Source of the DNA: an uncultured Lachnospiraceae bacterium | GTDB taxonomy: Bacteria; Bacillota; Clostridia; Lachnospirales; Lachnospiraceae | Reading direction: 5' to 3' | Length of the DNA stretch: 52,059 nucleotides | Assembly: GCA_947629525.1 (NCBI GenBank) | Contig: CANREB010000015.1 | Span: 1-52,059 of the forward strand | In this document: in pieces, positions 16,688 to 26,844 of the stretch | Numbering within the stretch: position 1 is the stretch's first letter | How the letters are laid out: the number at the start of each line of letters is the position of its first letter | The notes under the pieces: generated by a model | Database searches by the model: none | What the model saw: the letters and a program-made list of their open reading frames with translations, nothing else | Told to the model about the DNA's origin: nothing | Made by a program: the position numbers and the translations under genes

Positions 16688-18826
16688 TCATTCAACGCCG
16701 CGCTTATAATGACCATTGGTATAATCTCTTAGCGGAAAACTGCCGCCATTAATATAATATTCCAAAATCCTGTCTGTTTCGTCGGCATTTTCAACAGTAA
16801 AGTCCATGCGCAGCGTGTTAAATCCCCGCGCCTTTATCCTGTCGAGCTGATTATGAAGCGACATCGGCACTGTATTATACAAAATATTATAACAATGTCT
16901 GCAGCGCTGTTCAATCGGAAAAACATTGTCATATCTGTCGGTAAGACTGTACAAAGAAGGTTCATTGACGCATTTATCAAGAGTTTTCCTAATACAGTTT
17001 GCCGAATACATAAGCGCAAGACGTGTATATATCACGATTTCTTTACGTGAAAATCCGCCAAGGGCGTTTATCTCGCCTTTGTTTAACTCCACAGGTATGG
17101 TTGACCTGCAAAGTAAACCGTTAAACGCCGCATTAGAAGCTCTATTCCACATATACAGCGTGAAATCAGATATAATTTGACCTTTGTAGTCAATGCTTAT
17201 GAGCCACTCAAGCTCCTCAAGATTTCTGACGAGAACGCCTGAAAATGTTTTTTCAAGTATCTGACGGTATACGGCAAGATATCTGTATGACCGCTTTCGT
17301 AAAATATGCGGCAATGCAAGATAAAATTCCCTGTCGTTTAACGAACGTAATCTTGCACATAATTTATCACTATCGCTGCCCGTAACCAAATCGGCATCAA
17401 TATAAATGCGTTTTATGCCGCTGTATCTTAATACTGTATCAAGCTGTTCTGCCGTCGTGACAGATGCCGCCATTATATTTGTCTGTGCCGTTTGTCGAGA
17501 GCAGACATCGCCGATATCATTTGTTGTGGCAATACCTTTTGCCGTATTTTGCTCATTATCACGGAATTTATCGCTCAGTATCTTTTTTTCAAGCTGTTCA
17601 CATGCCGCCCGGCGCAGTTTGTTCATTGACCCGACCGGTAAAAACGAATTGTCGTCCGTATCAACTATGAGTTTATCCATTTGGAAGAATGTATCTCCAA
17701 GTTTTTCAAAACGGCTTTTGATATCTCCTTCCGAAAGCGGTCTTTTTTGTGCTGAAACGGCAATATCGCCGTTTACCGTAACTGAATGATTATCATAAGT
17801 CAGTGTGAATACGGCAGGTTTGTCTGTATGGATATACACATATCCGTGTACCGAAAGGACGGGTTTGCGGTTAAGGTATTTTTGCCTTACACTCTCCAAA
17901 ACTTCATCGGAACTTCCCATATACCCTGCTCCGCTTAATGTAATCATCGCCTTTGAATTGTGCTGTTCATAATATCCGCCGCATGTGCCGCTTCGTATAT
18001 AAAGCCCGCGAAGAAATTCTTCGTCGTTTTTTTCAGGAATATGCGGGTCGTCAATATATTTCCTGTAAATTGAAGTAACTCCCGCAACGTATTCCGCGCT
18101 CTTCATCCTGCCTTCTATTTTGAACGAGTCTATTCCCGCGTTGATGAGTTTTTGTATCATCGGCAGCGTATACATATCTTTGAGACTTAACGGATATATC
18201 GTATTGCCCAAGCTGTCCTTATACGGAAGCCGGCATGGACCCGCACAGCGTCCCCGATTGCCGCTTCTTCCGCCCAGTATAGAACTCAATAGGCACTGTC
18301 CCGAATAGGAATAACACATAGCGCCATGGATAAATGTCTCTACTTCAAGCCCTGTGACGTCTTTGATATCTCTGACTTCTTCAAGTGAAAGCTCACGCGC
18401 GGGCACTACTCTTGTTATCCCCATATTTTTCAAAAATGAAGCGCCGTATACGCCCGTGACCGTCATCTGCGTACTCGCATGCAGTGCAAGTTTGGGAAAA
18501 CTGTCGCGCAGCAAAGTCAATACACCGATATCCTGAACTATGACGCCGTCAAGCCCTTCCCTGTAAAAGGGCGTGATATACGGAATAAGTTCATTCATCT
18601 CCTTTTCTTTTACAAGGGTATTGACTGTAAGATATATTTTTTTGCCGAACAGATGCGCAATGTCCAACGCCCTGATTATTTCTTCATCAGTGAAGTTGTC
18701 TGCATACGCCCTTGCGCCAAACTTAGAGCCGCCAAGATACACGGCGTCAGCGCCCGCATTAAGCGCCGCCATAAAACATGAAAAATTACCGGCGGGGGCA
18801 AGCAGTTCCGGTTTTTTGTTATTCAT
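16688..18826 (-). CDS. U32 family peptidase with DUF3656 region
   Basis: A 712-residue U32 protein, starting MNNKKPELLAPAGNF. The catalytic-type domain occupies about 1-300, with ELLAPAGNFSCFMAALNAGADAVY split over its first strand-helix pair, ALHASTQMTVT, and the cysteine-rich signature FIHGAMCYSYSGQC followed by GRCAGPCRLPY. The C-terminal half contains a DUF3656-like region and a second cysteine pair, CRHC. U32 proteins are annotated as collagenase-like peptidases, but characterised relatives such as RlhA and UbiU/UbiV act in RNA or ubiquinone hydroxylation with iron-sulfur clusters, so a modification role is at least as likely. AGAGGGC precedes the chosen ATG. The gene is intact. Confidence 0.9.
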   Translation of the reverse strand: MNNKKPELLAPAGNFSCFMAALNAGADAVYLGGSKFGARAYADNFTDEEIIRALDIAHLFGKKIYLTVNTLVKEKEMNELIPYITPFYREGLDGVIVQDIGVLTLLRDSFPKLALHASTQMTVTGVYGASFLKNMGITRVVPARELSLEEVRDIKDVTGLEVETFIHGAMCYSYSGQCLLSSILGGRSGNRGRCAGPCRLPYKDSLGNTIYPLSLKDMYTLPMIQKLINAGIDSFKIEGRMKSAEYVAGVTSIYRKYIDDPHIPEKNDEEFLRGLYIRSGTCGGYYEQHNSKAMITLSGAGYMGSSDEVLESVRQKYLNRKPVLSVHGYVYIHTDKPAVFTLTYDNHSVTVNGDIAVSAQKRPLSEGDIKSRFEKLGDTFFQMDKLIVDTDDNSFLPVGSMNKLRRAACEQLEKKILSDKFRDNEQNTAKGIATTNDIGDVCSRQTAQTNIMAASVTTAEQLDTVLRYSGIKRIYIDADLVTGSDSDKLCARLRSLNDREFYLALPHILRKRSYRYLAVYRQILEKTFSGVLVRNLEELEWLISIDYKGQIISDFTLYMWNRASNAAFNGLLCRSTIPVELNKGEINALGGFSRKEIVIYTRLALMYSANCIRKTLDKCVNEPSLYSLTDRYDNVFPIEQRCRHCYNILYNTVPMSLHNQLDRIKARGFNTLRMDFTVENADETDRILEYYINGGSFPLRDYTNGHYKRGVE

Positions 18827-18840
18827 AAGCCCTCTTATAC

Positions 18841-18870
18841 AAAAACAGGCTGCCAAACATGTGACAGCCT
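18841..18870 (-). terminator. Terminator-like hairpin between zapA and the U32 gene
   Basis: On the minus strand AGGCTGTCACATGTTTGGCAGCCT folds into a stem (arms AGGCTG and CAGCCT) followed by GTTTTTG. It lies between the zapA stop and the U32 start, so it may reduce read-through from the ruv-zapA genes into the downstream pair. Confidence 0.65.
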
Positions 18871-18877
18871 TCGTACA

Positions 18878-19285
18878 TCACTTTTTGTTTTCCTTAAGCT
18901 CTGTTTCAAGCCTTACGATCTGTTTTTGACTCTCGTTCAGCTCATCCTGAACCTCTTTAAGGGATTTATTGGTATTATCCAGTTTCATTTGGACAGCGAT
19001 AAGTTCATGCTTTAAGTCATAAAGCTCATTTTCTTTTGTTGTGATATCCGCTTTTAAATTTTCTATCTGATCTTTTGCCTTAAAATAATCGTCCGCCATA
19101 TTTAACTGTATCAGCATATTCTGCTTGTCCACAGTCTGGCGTTTGAAGCTGTCCATTTTGCTGTATTCGTTAAGTTTACCGTTTATGTATGCGGCAACTT
19201 TCTGAAGATATTCAACGCTCTCATTGCCGCTGACTGTTATGACCTTGCCGCCGATTATCACTTCTGTATCTGTTTTTGCTGACAT
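18878..19285 (-). CDS. zapA: Cell division protein ZapA
   Basis: A 135-residue ZapA. The N-terminal globular part shows the family pattern TEVIIGGKVITVSGNESVEYLQKVAAYINGKL in its first 40 residues; the rest is a long coiled coil (about 65-135). ZapA cross-links FtsZ filaments at the division ring. The coiled coil is longer than in the shortest ZapA proteins but common in Lachnospiraceae. It follows ruvB and precedes the U32 and SEDS-PBP genes. Confidence 0.9.
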   Translation of the reverse strand: MSAKTDTEVIIGGKVITVSGNESVEYLQKVAAYINGKLNEYSKMDSFKRQTVDKQNMLIQLNMADDYFKAKDQIENLKADITTKENELYDLKHELIAVQMKLDNTNKSLKEVQDELNESQKQIVRLETELKENKK

Positions 19286-19327
19286 ATTTTCCCCCGCTCT
19301 TTGCTGTACTATCTTTTCACTATTCTT

Positions 19328-19355
19328 AATTATAACATTTCAGTTTGGAATTTCA
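19328..19355 (-). promoter_or_regulatory. Probable promoter for zapA overlapping the end of ruvB
   Basis: On the minus strand TTGAAA and TATAAT are separated by 16 bp. The -35 lies in the last codons of ruvB and the -10 in the gap, about 45 bases before the zapA ATG, so zapA can be expressed apart from ruvAB. Confidence 0.65.
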
Positions 19356-20338
19356 AGCCCTAAATGATGATATGCCAAATCAGTGACCGTTCTTCCGCGC
19401 GGTGTACGGATAATCAAGCCGTTTTTAATGAGATACGGTTCATATACGTCCTCGACCGTGCCGCTGTCTTCTCCTATCGCCGCCGAAAGGGTATCAAGCC
19501 CTACAGGTCCGCCGTTGAAACGTTCTATCATAGTCATAAGAAGCGTACGGTCTGTCTGATCAAGTCCGAGTTTGTCAACGTCAAGCATATCAAGCGCCGT
19601 GTTGGCGGCTTCAAGCGTGATGCGCCCATCGTACTTTACCTGCGCGAAATCACGCACACGTTTTAACATACGGTTGGCAAGCCTTGGCGTGCCCCTGCTC
19701 CTGCGGGCAAGCTCCATAGCGCCCTGCTCGTCGATGCTCACATCAAGTATGCGCGCCGAGTGCTGTATGATAAGCATAAGCTCTTCAACAGAGTAAAACT
19801 CCAAATGCTGTATCACGCCAAAACGGTCTCTGAGCGGCGCTGTAAGAAGCCCCGCGCGTGTAGTCGCACCTATCAGTGTAAATTTAGGCAGGTCAAGCCT
19901 TACGGAACGCGCCGACGTTCCCTTACCTATCATGATATCTATTGCAAAATCCTCCATAGCAGGATAAAGCACTTCTTCGACCTGACGGTTAAGACGGTGT
20001 ATCTCGTCTATGAATAAGATATCGCCCTCCTGAAGTCCGTTTAATATAGCTGCCATTTCCCCCGGTTTTTCAATAGCGGGACCGCTCGTTACTTTGATAT
20101 TGACGCCCATCTCATTGGCTATGATGCCTGCAAGCGTCGTCTTGCCAAGCCCGGGCGGACCGTAAAAAAGCACATGGTCAAGGGGGTCATTTCTCTGTTT
20201 TGCCGCCTGTATGTATATATTCAATATATCTTTTATCTTTTTTTGTCCGATGTATTCCTTAAGACTTTGAGGACGCAGACTGCCTTCAAGTTTGATATCC
20301 TCTTCCAAAAGCTTTGTTTCAATGACTCTGCCTGCCAT
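19340..20338 (-). CDS. ruvB: Holliday junction branch migration ATPase RuvB
   Basis: A 332-residue RuvB, the AAA+ motor that drives Holliday junction branch migration with RuvA. Walker A is [12 protein letters not shown], Walker B is [10 protein letters not shown], sensor 1 lies in [12 protein letters not shown], and the C-terminal winged-helix domain ends [17 protein letters not shown]. The length is standard. It lies 21 bases downstream of ruvA. Confidence 0.98.
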   Translation of the reverse strand: MAGRVIETKLLEEDIKLEGSLRPQSLKEYIGQKKIKDILNIYIQAAKQRNDPLDHVLFYGPPGLGKTTLAGIIANEMGVNIKVTSGPAIEKPGEMAAILNGLQEGDILFIDEIHRLNRQVEEVLYPAMEDFAIDIMIGKGTSARSVRLDLPKFTLIGATTRAGLLTAPLRDRFGVIQHLEFYSVEELMLIIQHSARILDVSIDEQGAMELARRSRGTPRLANRMLKRVRDFAQVKYDGRITLEAANTALDMLDVDKLGLDQTDRTLLMTMIERFNGGPVGLDTLSAAIGEDSGTVEDVYEPYLIKNGLIIRTPRGRTVTDLAYHHLGLEIPN

Positions 20339-20359
20339 AAGAACCTCCCAATATATGCA

Positions 20360-20947
20360 CTACACAAGCGATTTAAGCGCAAGCTTCAAAATCATACCCG
20401 AGTCCATATCATCCGTGACCGGCGCCGCCTTTATCGCCTTGACAGCCTCCGCGGGCGCATATCCCAGTGCGACCATAGCTTCGATAGCTTCGTTTTTGGC
20501 ATCCGTATTTAAAAGCGTATTGTCGGAATCGGGCATTGTAACGGAAAGCGCTACTTTGTCACGCAGTTCAAGTATTATCCTCTCGGCTGATTTCGTGCCT
20601 ATTCCCGGCGACTTTGATATCGTCTTGGCGTCGCCTGAAACTATCGCGTAACGCAGATCGTCAGCGTTCATGGTTGAGAGTATGCTCAATGCGCCTTTAG
20701 GACCTACTCCGTTTACGGCTATAAGCTTTTTATATATCTCCAAATCATCCTTTGACAAAAATCCGAAAAGATTAAAAGCATCTTCACGCACGCTCGTATA
20801 TGTATATATCTTAACTGTAGAGCCTATGGACGGAAGACGTTGTATCACGCTGAGAGGCACTCTTATATTGTAGCCTATATTATTACATTCCAAAACGATA
20901 TTATCGTCAGAAATGTCAACAAGCTCCCCTTTAATATATGCGTACAT
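20360..20947 (-). CDS. ruvA: Holliday junction branch migration protein RuvA
   Basis: A 195-residue RuvA, the tetrameric Holliday junction binding subunit. The N-terminal OB domain (MYAYIKGELVDISDDNIVLE), two helix-hairpin-helix motifs (LIAVNGVGPKGALSIL and SKSPGIGTKSAERIIL) and the C-terminal RuvB-binding three-helix domain (EAIEAMVALGYAPAEAVKAI) are present. It is the first gene of ruvAB; an extended -10 promoter lies upstream. Confidence 0.98.
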   Translation of the reverse strand: MYAYIKGELVDISDDNIVLECNNIGYNIRVPLSVIQRLPSIGSTVKIYTYTSVREDAFNLFGFLSKDDLEIYKKLIAVNGVGPKGALSILSTMNADDLRYAIVSGDAKTISKSPGIGTKSAERIILELRDKVALSVTMPDSDNTLLNTDAKNEAIEAMVALGYAPAEAVKAIKAAPVTDDMDSGMILKLALKSLV

Positions 20948-20994
20948 AATTACCTGAACCTCCGTTTTATCTTATTTTACTGACTTTAAAATAT

Positions 20995-21003
20995 AGTATA
21001 ACA
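20995..21003 (-). promoter_or_regulatory. Probable extended -10 promoter for ruvAB
   Basis: On the minus strand TGTTATACT is an extended -10 element about 48 bases before the ruvA ATG. No convincing -35 is seen at 16-18 bp. Confidence 0.5.
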
Positions 21004-21020
21004 CATATCTTTCAAAAAGA

Positions 21021-21060
21021 AAAGGGAAAATAAAACGTATGTTTGTTTTATTTTCCCTTT
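21021..21060 (-). terminator. Intrinsic terminator of the ilvB-ilvN-ilvN-ilvC operon
   Basis: The 16-base arms AAAGGGAAAATAAAAC and GTTTTATTTTCCCTTT are perfectly complementary with an eight-base loop, followed on the minus strand by TCTTTTTG. It lies 33 bases after the ilvC stop. Confidence 0.88.
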
Positions 21061-21092
21061 GATAAATTGCTAAGTCGATTTAAAAGCGATGA

Positions 21093-22145
<1,053 letters not shown>

Positions 22146-22174
22146 TTATTATCTGCGTTTAACACGCATAAATA

Positions 22175-22675
22175 TCATTCAAGGTAAATAACGTCTTCCG
22201 TGCCGCGCCCGAGTCCGACGATACCGGTACGTGCGACTTCAAGTATCTCATAATCCTGAAGAAGTCCGATAAAGGCTTCTATCTTGGTCTGATTGCCTGT
22301 AATCTCTACTATAAGGCTGTCAACATTGACATCTATTATCTTCGCCCTGAATATGTCCGCGACCGCGATAACTCCCTGCCGCTTTTCAGGCGTTGACTTG
22401 ACTTTCACAAGGCAAAGCTCCCTGTATACGCTCTTGTCGGGTTTTAATTCGTGGATATCCCTCACATCGACAAGCTTCGCTACCTGCTTCTCAATCTGGT
22501 CAAGTATCTCCTCATCTCCGGACGCCACTATCGTGATGCGCGTGTACTTGGGGTCAGCCGTCACGCCCGCGGTAATGCTCTCAATATTATATCCGCGTCT
22601 TGAAAATAGTCCCGTTATACGGCTCAAAACGCCGGCATTGTTATCAACTAAAAGCTGAAAAACTCTGTTCTGCAT
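22175..22675 (-). CDS. ilvN: Acetolactate synthase small (regulatory) subunit, second copy
   Basis: A 166-residue IlvN/IlvH protein: an N-terminal ACT domain (MQNRVFQLLVDNNAGVLSRI, GLFSRRGYNIESI) and a C-terminal ALS_ss domain ending EVARTGIVGLGRG. It confers stability and branched-chain amino acid feedback on IlvB. This copy is closer to the typical family consensus than its neighbour, for example in keeping RRGYNIES. The start at 22675 follows GAGGGATCATAT. It lies between the other ilvN and ilvC. Both copies are intact, which is unusual for one operon. Confidence 0.93.
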   Translation of the reverse strand: MQNRVFQLLVDNNAGVLSRITGLFSRRGYNIESITAGVTADPKYTRITIVASGDEEILDQIEKQVAKLVDVRDIHELKPDKSVYRELCLVKVKSTPEKRQGVIAVADIFRAKIIDVNVDSLIVEITGNQTKIEAFIGLLQDYEILEVARTGIVGLGRGTEDVIYLE

Positions 22676-22739
22676 ATATGATCCCTCATTTTTTATATTT
22701 ATCATTTATCGCATACAAAATATTTTAGCAATTCTTGTG

Positions 22740-23222
22740 TTAATTGTCAACACATTTAGGCAAAGCAAGAGTTCCCGTCCGCGCCACTTCGACAATGCTG
22801 ATGGATTTGAGCATATCAAGCATGACTTTTATCCTTTCAGGCATATCACAGATCTGTACTATCATCATCGTATTTGACATATCGACAATATCAGCTTTCA
22901 TGATATCGCATATCTCCATAATGTCACGCCGTGTATTGCGGTTATACTTTACCTTTATGAGCATAAGTTCACGGCTGATGCTGTCCTTTTCCTCAAATGT
23001 TTTGACTTTGATGACATCGATTTTTTTATTGAGCTGCTTTTCAATCTGCTCTATCGTGCGCTGATTGCCTGAACTTACTATCGTCATGCACGAAACGTCA
23101 GGATTTTCCGTCTCTCCGACCGCAAGACTGTCTATATTGTAGCATCTTCTTGAAAAAAGCCCCGATACTTTGCAGAGTACACCTGCCCTGTTTTCAACCA
23201 ATACTGAATATATTCTCTTCAT
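22740..23222 (-). CDS. ilvN: Acetolactate synthase small (regulatory) subunit, first copy
   Basis: A 160-residue IlvN-like protein with an ACT domain (MKRIYSVLVENRAGVLCKVS, GLFSRRCYNIDSL) and a C-terminal half ending EVARTGTLALPKC. It begins 16 bases after the ilvB stop, the usual place for the partner subunit. It is clearly diverged from the second copy 65 bases downstream, for instance RRCYNID against RRGYNIE and a much more basic second half (LIKVKYNRNTRRDIMEICD). That argues against a recent duplication and for different regulatory properties. The start follows AAGGAGG with a slightly long 11-base spacer. Confidence 0.92.
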   Translation of the reverse strand: MKRIYSVLVENRAGVLCKVSGLFSRRCYNIDSLAVGETENPDVSCMTIVSSGNQRTIEQIEKQLNKKIDVIKVKTFEEKDSISRELMLIKVKYNRNTRRDIMEICDIMKADIVDMSNTMMIVQICDMPERIKVMLDMLKSISIVEVARTGTLALPKCVDN

Positions 23223-23238
23223 GCAATTGAAAACCTCC

Positions 23239-24855
23239 TTATACCAAATCCATAGGATCAACGATACATTCCATAAGCGTCGTGGTATCGTCCTTCAGAA
23301 ATTCTTTTATTTTTTCCAAAGCATGCGACATATTTTCAACCCTGATATACGGAATACCGTATGCCGCCGAAAGTTTTTCAAGATTTGGCGAACCGTCTTT
23401 TATGTCAACTACGGAATAGTTGTCCTTGTAGTTAAAATGCTGGAACTGGCGCACCATTCCAAGATAATTGTTTCTTATTACGATTATCTTGACGGGAATG
23501 TTGTGCTGCATTATCGTGGCAAGCTCCATCATTGACATTTGGAAAGAACCGTCGCCGCATACGGCTACCACCTGACGGCTCATATCGCCGCGCTTTGCAC
23601 CCATCGCCGCGGGAATGGAATATCCCATAGTACCCATGCCGCCCGATGTGAGGAAACGTCCGTCCTTAACAATGTGGTAATTGCATGACCATATCTGATT
23701 TTGACCGACATCCGCAACATATACCGCATTGTCCTTCATCTCTTTTGAGAGCATAGTTATAAATCCGGCAGGATCCACATAATCGGGATTTGGCTTTCTT
23801 ACTTTGACCATATCCTTACGGTATTCTTCAAGCGTCTTTATCCATTCTTCATGCTCACATTCAAATTCCTGATTGGCAAAATCGTCAAATATATGTTTTG
23901 CGTCGCCTACAAGCGGTATCGTAGGACCTACATTCTTACCTATCTCCGCGGGATCTACGTCTATATGGACAAGTATCTTATTGGTAAATATGAGGTCAGG
24001 CTGGCTTATCGCCCTGTCCGCTACCCTTGCGCCTACCATTATTATAAGGTCGGCTTCGTTCATAGCGCGGTTTGCGTATGCTTTGCCATTGTTGCCTACC
24101 ATCCCGAAGTACATAGGATCGTCCGTGCGCATGACACCGATACCCATCATGGTGTTGACTACGGGTATTCTGTATTTATGCGCAAACTCACGAAGCTCCG
24201 GTACCGCATTGCTCAGATGGACGCCGCCACCCGCGCATATTATTGGACGTTTTGCTTTTTCAAGCTCTTTTATTACTTTTTTTATCTGTACGGCATGTCC
24301 TTTTATTGTAGGTTTATATGTACGGATATTTACCTCTTCGGGATATTTAAAATTCCTGACTGCCGCTTCCTGTATATCCTGCGGGACATCTATCAATACG
24401 GGACCTTTTCTCCCTGAATTGGCGATATAGAACGCTTCTTTAAATATGCGCGGGATGTCGTCCGCGTTTTTTACGAGGTAACTGTATTTTATAAATGACT
24501 CCACGGCGCCTGTAATGTCCGCTTCCTGAAACACATCGCTTCCGATAAGTTCGCTTTTTACCTGTCCCGATATGCAGACCATGGGAATGCTGTCCGCAAA
24601 TGCCGTAGCTATGCCTGTAATGAGGTTAGTCGCGCCGGGACCGCTTGTAACGGCACAGACGCCGACTTTACCCGTGACACGCGCCTCTCCGCTCGCCGCA
24701 TGCGCGGCATTTTGCTCCGTCCTGACAAGGACTGTCTTGATGCCCGATGAGATGATGCTGTTGTAAAACGGGCAGATCGCCACTCCGGGATATCCGTATA
24801 CTGTAGTAACGCCTTCATTTTCAAGGCATTTGACCATTGCGTCAGCGCCAATCAT
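23239..24855 (-). CDS. ilvB: Acetolactate synthase large (catalytic) subunit
   Basis: A 538-residue thiamine diphosphate enzyme joining pyruvate with pyruvate or 2-oxobutyrate, the first committed step of branched-chain amino acid synthesis. The catalytic glutamate is Glu47 in VRTEQNAAHAA; VTSGPGATNLITGIATAF and the ThDP motif GDGSFQMSMMELAT with a downstream RNNYLGMVRQFQ are present. It is slightly shorter than many IlvB proteins, and the N-terminus MIGADAMVKCLENEGV is directly usable, preceded by GGAGGATTAAT. It heads the operon with its own promoter; no T-box leader is visible in the 160 bases upstream. Confidence 0.95.
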   Translation of the reverse strand: MIGADAMVKCLENEGVTTVYGYPGVAICPFYNSIISSGIKTVLVRTEQNAAHAASGEARVTGKVGVCAVTSGPGATNLITGIATAFADSIPMVCISGQVKSELIGSDVFQEADITGAVESFIKYSYLVKNADDIPRIFKEAFYIANSGRKGPVLIDVPQDIQEAAVRNFKYPEEVNIRTYKPTIKGHAVQIKKVIKELEKAKRPIICAGGGVHLSNAVPELREFAHKYRIPVVNTMMGIGVMRTDDPMYFGMVGNNGKAYANRAMNEADLIIMVGARVADRAISQPDLIFTNKILVHIDVDPAEIGKNVGPTIPLVGDAKHIFDDFANQEFECEHEEWIKTLEEYRKDMVKVRKPNPDYVDPAGFITMLSKEMKDNAVYVADVGQNQIWSCNYHIVKDGRFLTSGGMGTMGYSIPAAMGAKRGDMSRQVVAVCGDGSFQMSMMELATIMQHNIPVKIIVIRNNYLGMVRQFQHFNYKDNYSVVDIKDGSPNLEKLSAAYGIPYIRVENMSHALEKIKEFLKDDTTTLMECIVDPMDLV

Positions 24856-24889
24856 ATTAATCCTCCACTTCTAAAACAAAATATATCTA

Positions 24890-24918
24890 ATTATACAAAA
24901 TATTCAGTGTTTAGTAAA
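24890..24918 (-). promoter_or_regulatory. Probable sigma-A promoter for the ilv operon
   Basis: On the minus strand TTTACT and a perfect TATAAT are separated by 17 bp, with the -10 about 35 bases before the ilvB ATG. The short leader leaves no room for a T-box or attenuator. Confidence 0.75.
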
Positions 24919-25016
24919 GTAAAATTTGGCGCTTCGGAATTTTAATTTGCTTTTACTGCATGACTATGATAAAATTAGTTAAATATAATTTTTTATGTAC
25001 TAAAGGATGATGAGTA

Positions 25017-25592
25017 ATGATAAATAACAGTAAAATAAAATATATACCCGTTATTCTCGCTGTATGTTCCTGTCTTTGGGGATGTGACAGAAGTACCGAC
25101 GAAGAGAAAGAACTTGCCGATTTTTCGGATTCCATGTCTGAGTTTTCAGCCGCTATAAGGGACGCTGACACTAAGATAAACAGTCTTGATACGACTGACA
25201 AAAATTCTGCCGATGAGCTTTTAAATATTCTTGACGGTCTCGACGCAGAGTTTGCCAAGCTTGCTGAAATACCGATTCCCGAACAGTATATCGGTATTGA
25301 GTCGCTTGCGGATCAGGCTAGTGAAAATATGTCGATGGCTGTTTCGTATTACCATTCGGCGTATGAGGCTGAGGTGTTTAATGAAAGCGAGGCTGATGTC
25401 GCTTATCAGTATTACGGCAGGGCTATGCAGCGTGTCGAGTACATAGGTTATATTCTTACGGGCGATGAGATACCGGAAGATGAAAATGTTACTGTATATG
25501 AAGAGGATAATGACAGTCGTATTATAGATAAATGGTTAAATGATGATGATGACGAGGAAGAAGGAAATAGCGAGGGAAGCGTTGTGGAATGA
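25017..25592 (+). CDS. Predicted lipoprotein of unknown function
   Basis: A 191-residue plus-strand protein. It has a basic start (MINNSKIKYI), a hydrophobic stretch and a lipobox-like LWGC ending at Cys23, so it is probably exported and lipid anchored. The mature part is helical and acidic, with ELADFSDSMSEFSAAIRDAD and similar repeats of short helices, and ends in a strongly acidic tail (DDDDEEEGNSEGS). I do not recognise a family. It runs opposite to its neighbours. A possible promoter (TTGCTT, 17 bp, TAAAAT) lies just upstream. A large palindromic element begins 35 bases after its stop. Confidence 0.75.
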   Translation: MINNSKIKYIPVILAVCSCLWGCDRSTDEEKELADFSDSMSEFSAAIRDADTKINSLDTTDKNSADELLNILDGLDAEFAKLAEIPIPEQYIGIESLADQASENMSMAVSYYHSAYEAEVFNESEADVAYQYYGRAMQRVEYIGYILTGDEIPEDENVTVYEEDNDSRIIDKWLNDDDDEEEGNSEGSVVE

Positions 25593-25627
25593 TTTGTGTG
25601 TTGGGGATTTTCCTGTCCACTACGCCA

Positions 25628-25775
25628 GCCCCGCCAGTGTCATGCGTCATATTCAGACACGCTTGCGCTCCCAAAAAGCGTAGCGGACACTAAGCTCAGC
25701 GGCGCCTTGGGGCTTGCTTCGCTAAGTGCCGACGCTTTTTGAAGGTCTGAATATGACGCATGACACTGGCGGGGC
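25628..25775. repeat. 148-bp palindromic element, copy A
   Basis: A 102-bp core (25651-25752) runs from ATTCAGAC to GTCTGAAT. It matches the reverse complement of 28869-28970 at about 93 of 102 positions. The element's outer 31 bases on each side (25628-25658 and 25745-25775), which include the 8-base core ends, are perfectly complementary to each other. The arm beyond the core, GCCCCGCCAGTGTCATGCG onward, is unlike the arm of copy B. The full element is exactly as long as copy B and would form one very long hairpin with an inner stem (AAAAAGCG with CGCTTTTT). It lies between the lipoprotein gene and the first Rpn-family gene. Confidence 0.9.
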
Positions 25776-25805
25776 TTCATTATTGGATGCACATTAATAC
25801 ATATA

Positions 25806-25849
25806 AACAGCCTCACGCTATGTCGGTTGTGGCATGGCGTGAGGTTGTT
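25806..25849. terminator. Terminator hairpin downstream of Rpn gene 1
   Basis: The arms AACAGCCTCACGC and GCGTGAGGTTGTT pair around an 18-base loop, with T-rich sequence on the plus-strand side. It lies directly after the minus-strand Rpn gene and is repeated in copy 2, where the pairing is perfect. Confidence 0.7.
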
Positions 25850-25857
25850 GCTTATTT

Positions 25858-26784
25858 TTATTTCCAGTATTTGTCCATATAGTATTGAGCTTTTTGTTGG
25901 TCGAGGTCGAACTTTTCGGATATTTTTGAAAGCGTGTCGTCCTTTTTTATGTTAAATTCTTTGCAGGTCTCTATTATGGATTTGATGCCCTGCTCTTTCC
26001 CTCGCTCTATTCCCATCGTTACGAACGCATCTGCTACTTCACACACGGCTGTTCCCTCCTTGCTTGTGTTGCCTATCTGTAAATACCTTTTATCGCCTGT
26101 TATTGACGCTAACGTGTATAATGTGTCTTTGGTATGGATCAATATCTGTTTGTCTTCCCGAAGCATTTTTATCTGTTCCTCTTTATTATATGACTTCTGC
26201 AGGAATTTTGCAATACACGCAAAATCCGAACGGAAGCGTTCTGCTTCTTCGTCTGTAAACTCCCGCAGCTTTATCAGATTTAAGCTGTAATTCTGTATAT
26301 ATTTCCTTACGGCGTCATCTTTTGGTATGTCAAGCATGTCATGTATACTTTTGGGTATGTTTTCTGTTCCGTAATAAAGCATAAGCGTAATCACGGGTTT
26401 GAGTTTCTGTTCGGGATGAAGTACTTTCACGTATGCTTCGTTTTTATCTTTTTTATTTTTGGTCGTGTACTCCTCTATCTGTCTGTCGTATGCGGCGTAG
26501 TCGTATCCCATTACTTTAAATGGTGCTGTGTAATCGGGCACGTATTGGTTTTCCACGCCCCATATCACGTACCTGACTCCGTTCCGCACGTCTTCCATGC
26601 AGCTGTCGCGGTAAAGTCCTTTTAACCTGCTGTCGCCTTTTGCCGTACTGCTGTTATTGTAATACGGCTTCAGGCTTTTTTCGTCCAAGACCTGTCTTCC
26701 TTCATATATTATCGCATTTATTATGTCTGCAAATACATCGGGATGCGATATAAGACTGTTGGATGATAAATCTGTCTGTCCCAT
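25858..26784 (-). CDS. Rpn family recombination-promoting nuclease/putative transposase, paralogue 1
   Basis: A 308-residue protein of the PD-(D/E)xK Rpn/transposase_31-like group common in Clostridia. The N-terminal nuclease region has HPDVFADIINAIIYEGRQ, YRDSCMEDVRNG and VIWGVENQYVPDYTAPFKVM (Glu78 and Gln80 fit the E-x-Q motif). The helical C-terminal part ends GIKSIIETCKEFNIKKDD and a terminal helix. Known relatives are DNA endonucleases that promote RecA-independent recombination, and some act in phage defence. I start at ATG 26784, preceded by GGGGAGGAAATTT, not at an earlier in-frame ATG that would lie inside the 77-bp palindrome. It is about 95 percent identical to its neighbour at 27593. 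Confidence 0.85.
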   Translation of the reverse strand: MGQTDLSSNSLISHPDVFADIINAIIYEGRQVLDEKSLKPYYNNSSTAKGDSRLKGLYRDSCMEDVRNGVRYVIWGVENQYVPDYTAPFKVMGYDYAAYDRQIEEYTTKNKKDKNEAYVKVLHPEQKLKPVITLMLYYGTENIPKSIHDMLDIPKDDAVRKYIQNYSLNLIKLREFTDEEAERFRSDFACIAKFLQKSYNKEEQIKMLREDKQILIHTKDTLYTLASITGDKRYLQIGNTSKEGTAVCEVADAFVTMGIERGKEQGIKSIIETCKEFNIKKDDTLSKISEKFDLDQQKAQYYMDKYWK

Positions 26785-26844
26785 AAATTTCCTCCCCATT
26801 ATTGTAAAATTTCGGGCGATTGCAAAGCATGTTCTAAGACGTCC

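Noticed and set aside
24856..25016. T-box riboswitch or attenuator upstream of ilvB
   Set aside because: The promoter lies only about 35 bases from the start codon, and no T-box bulge, specifier stem or terminator is present.
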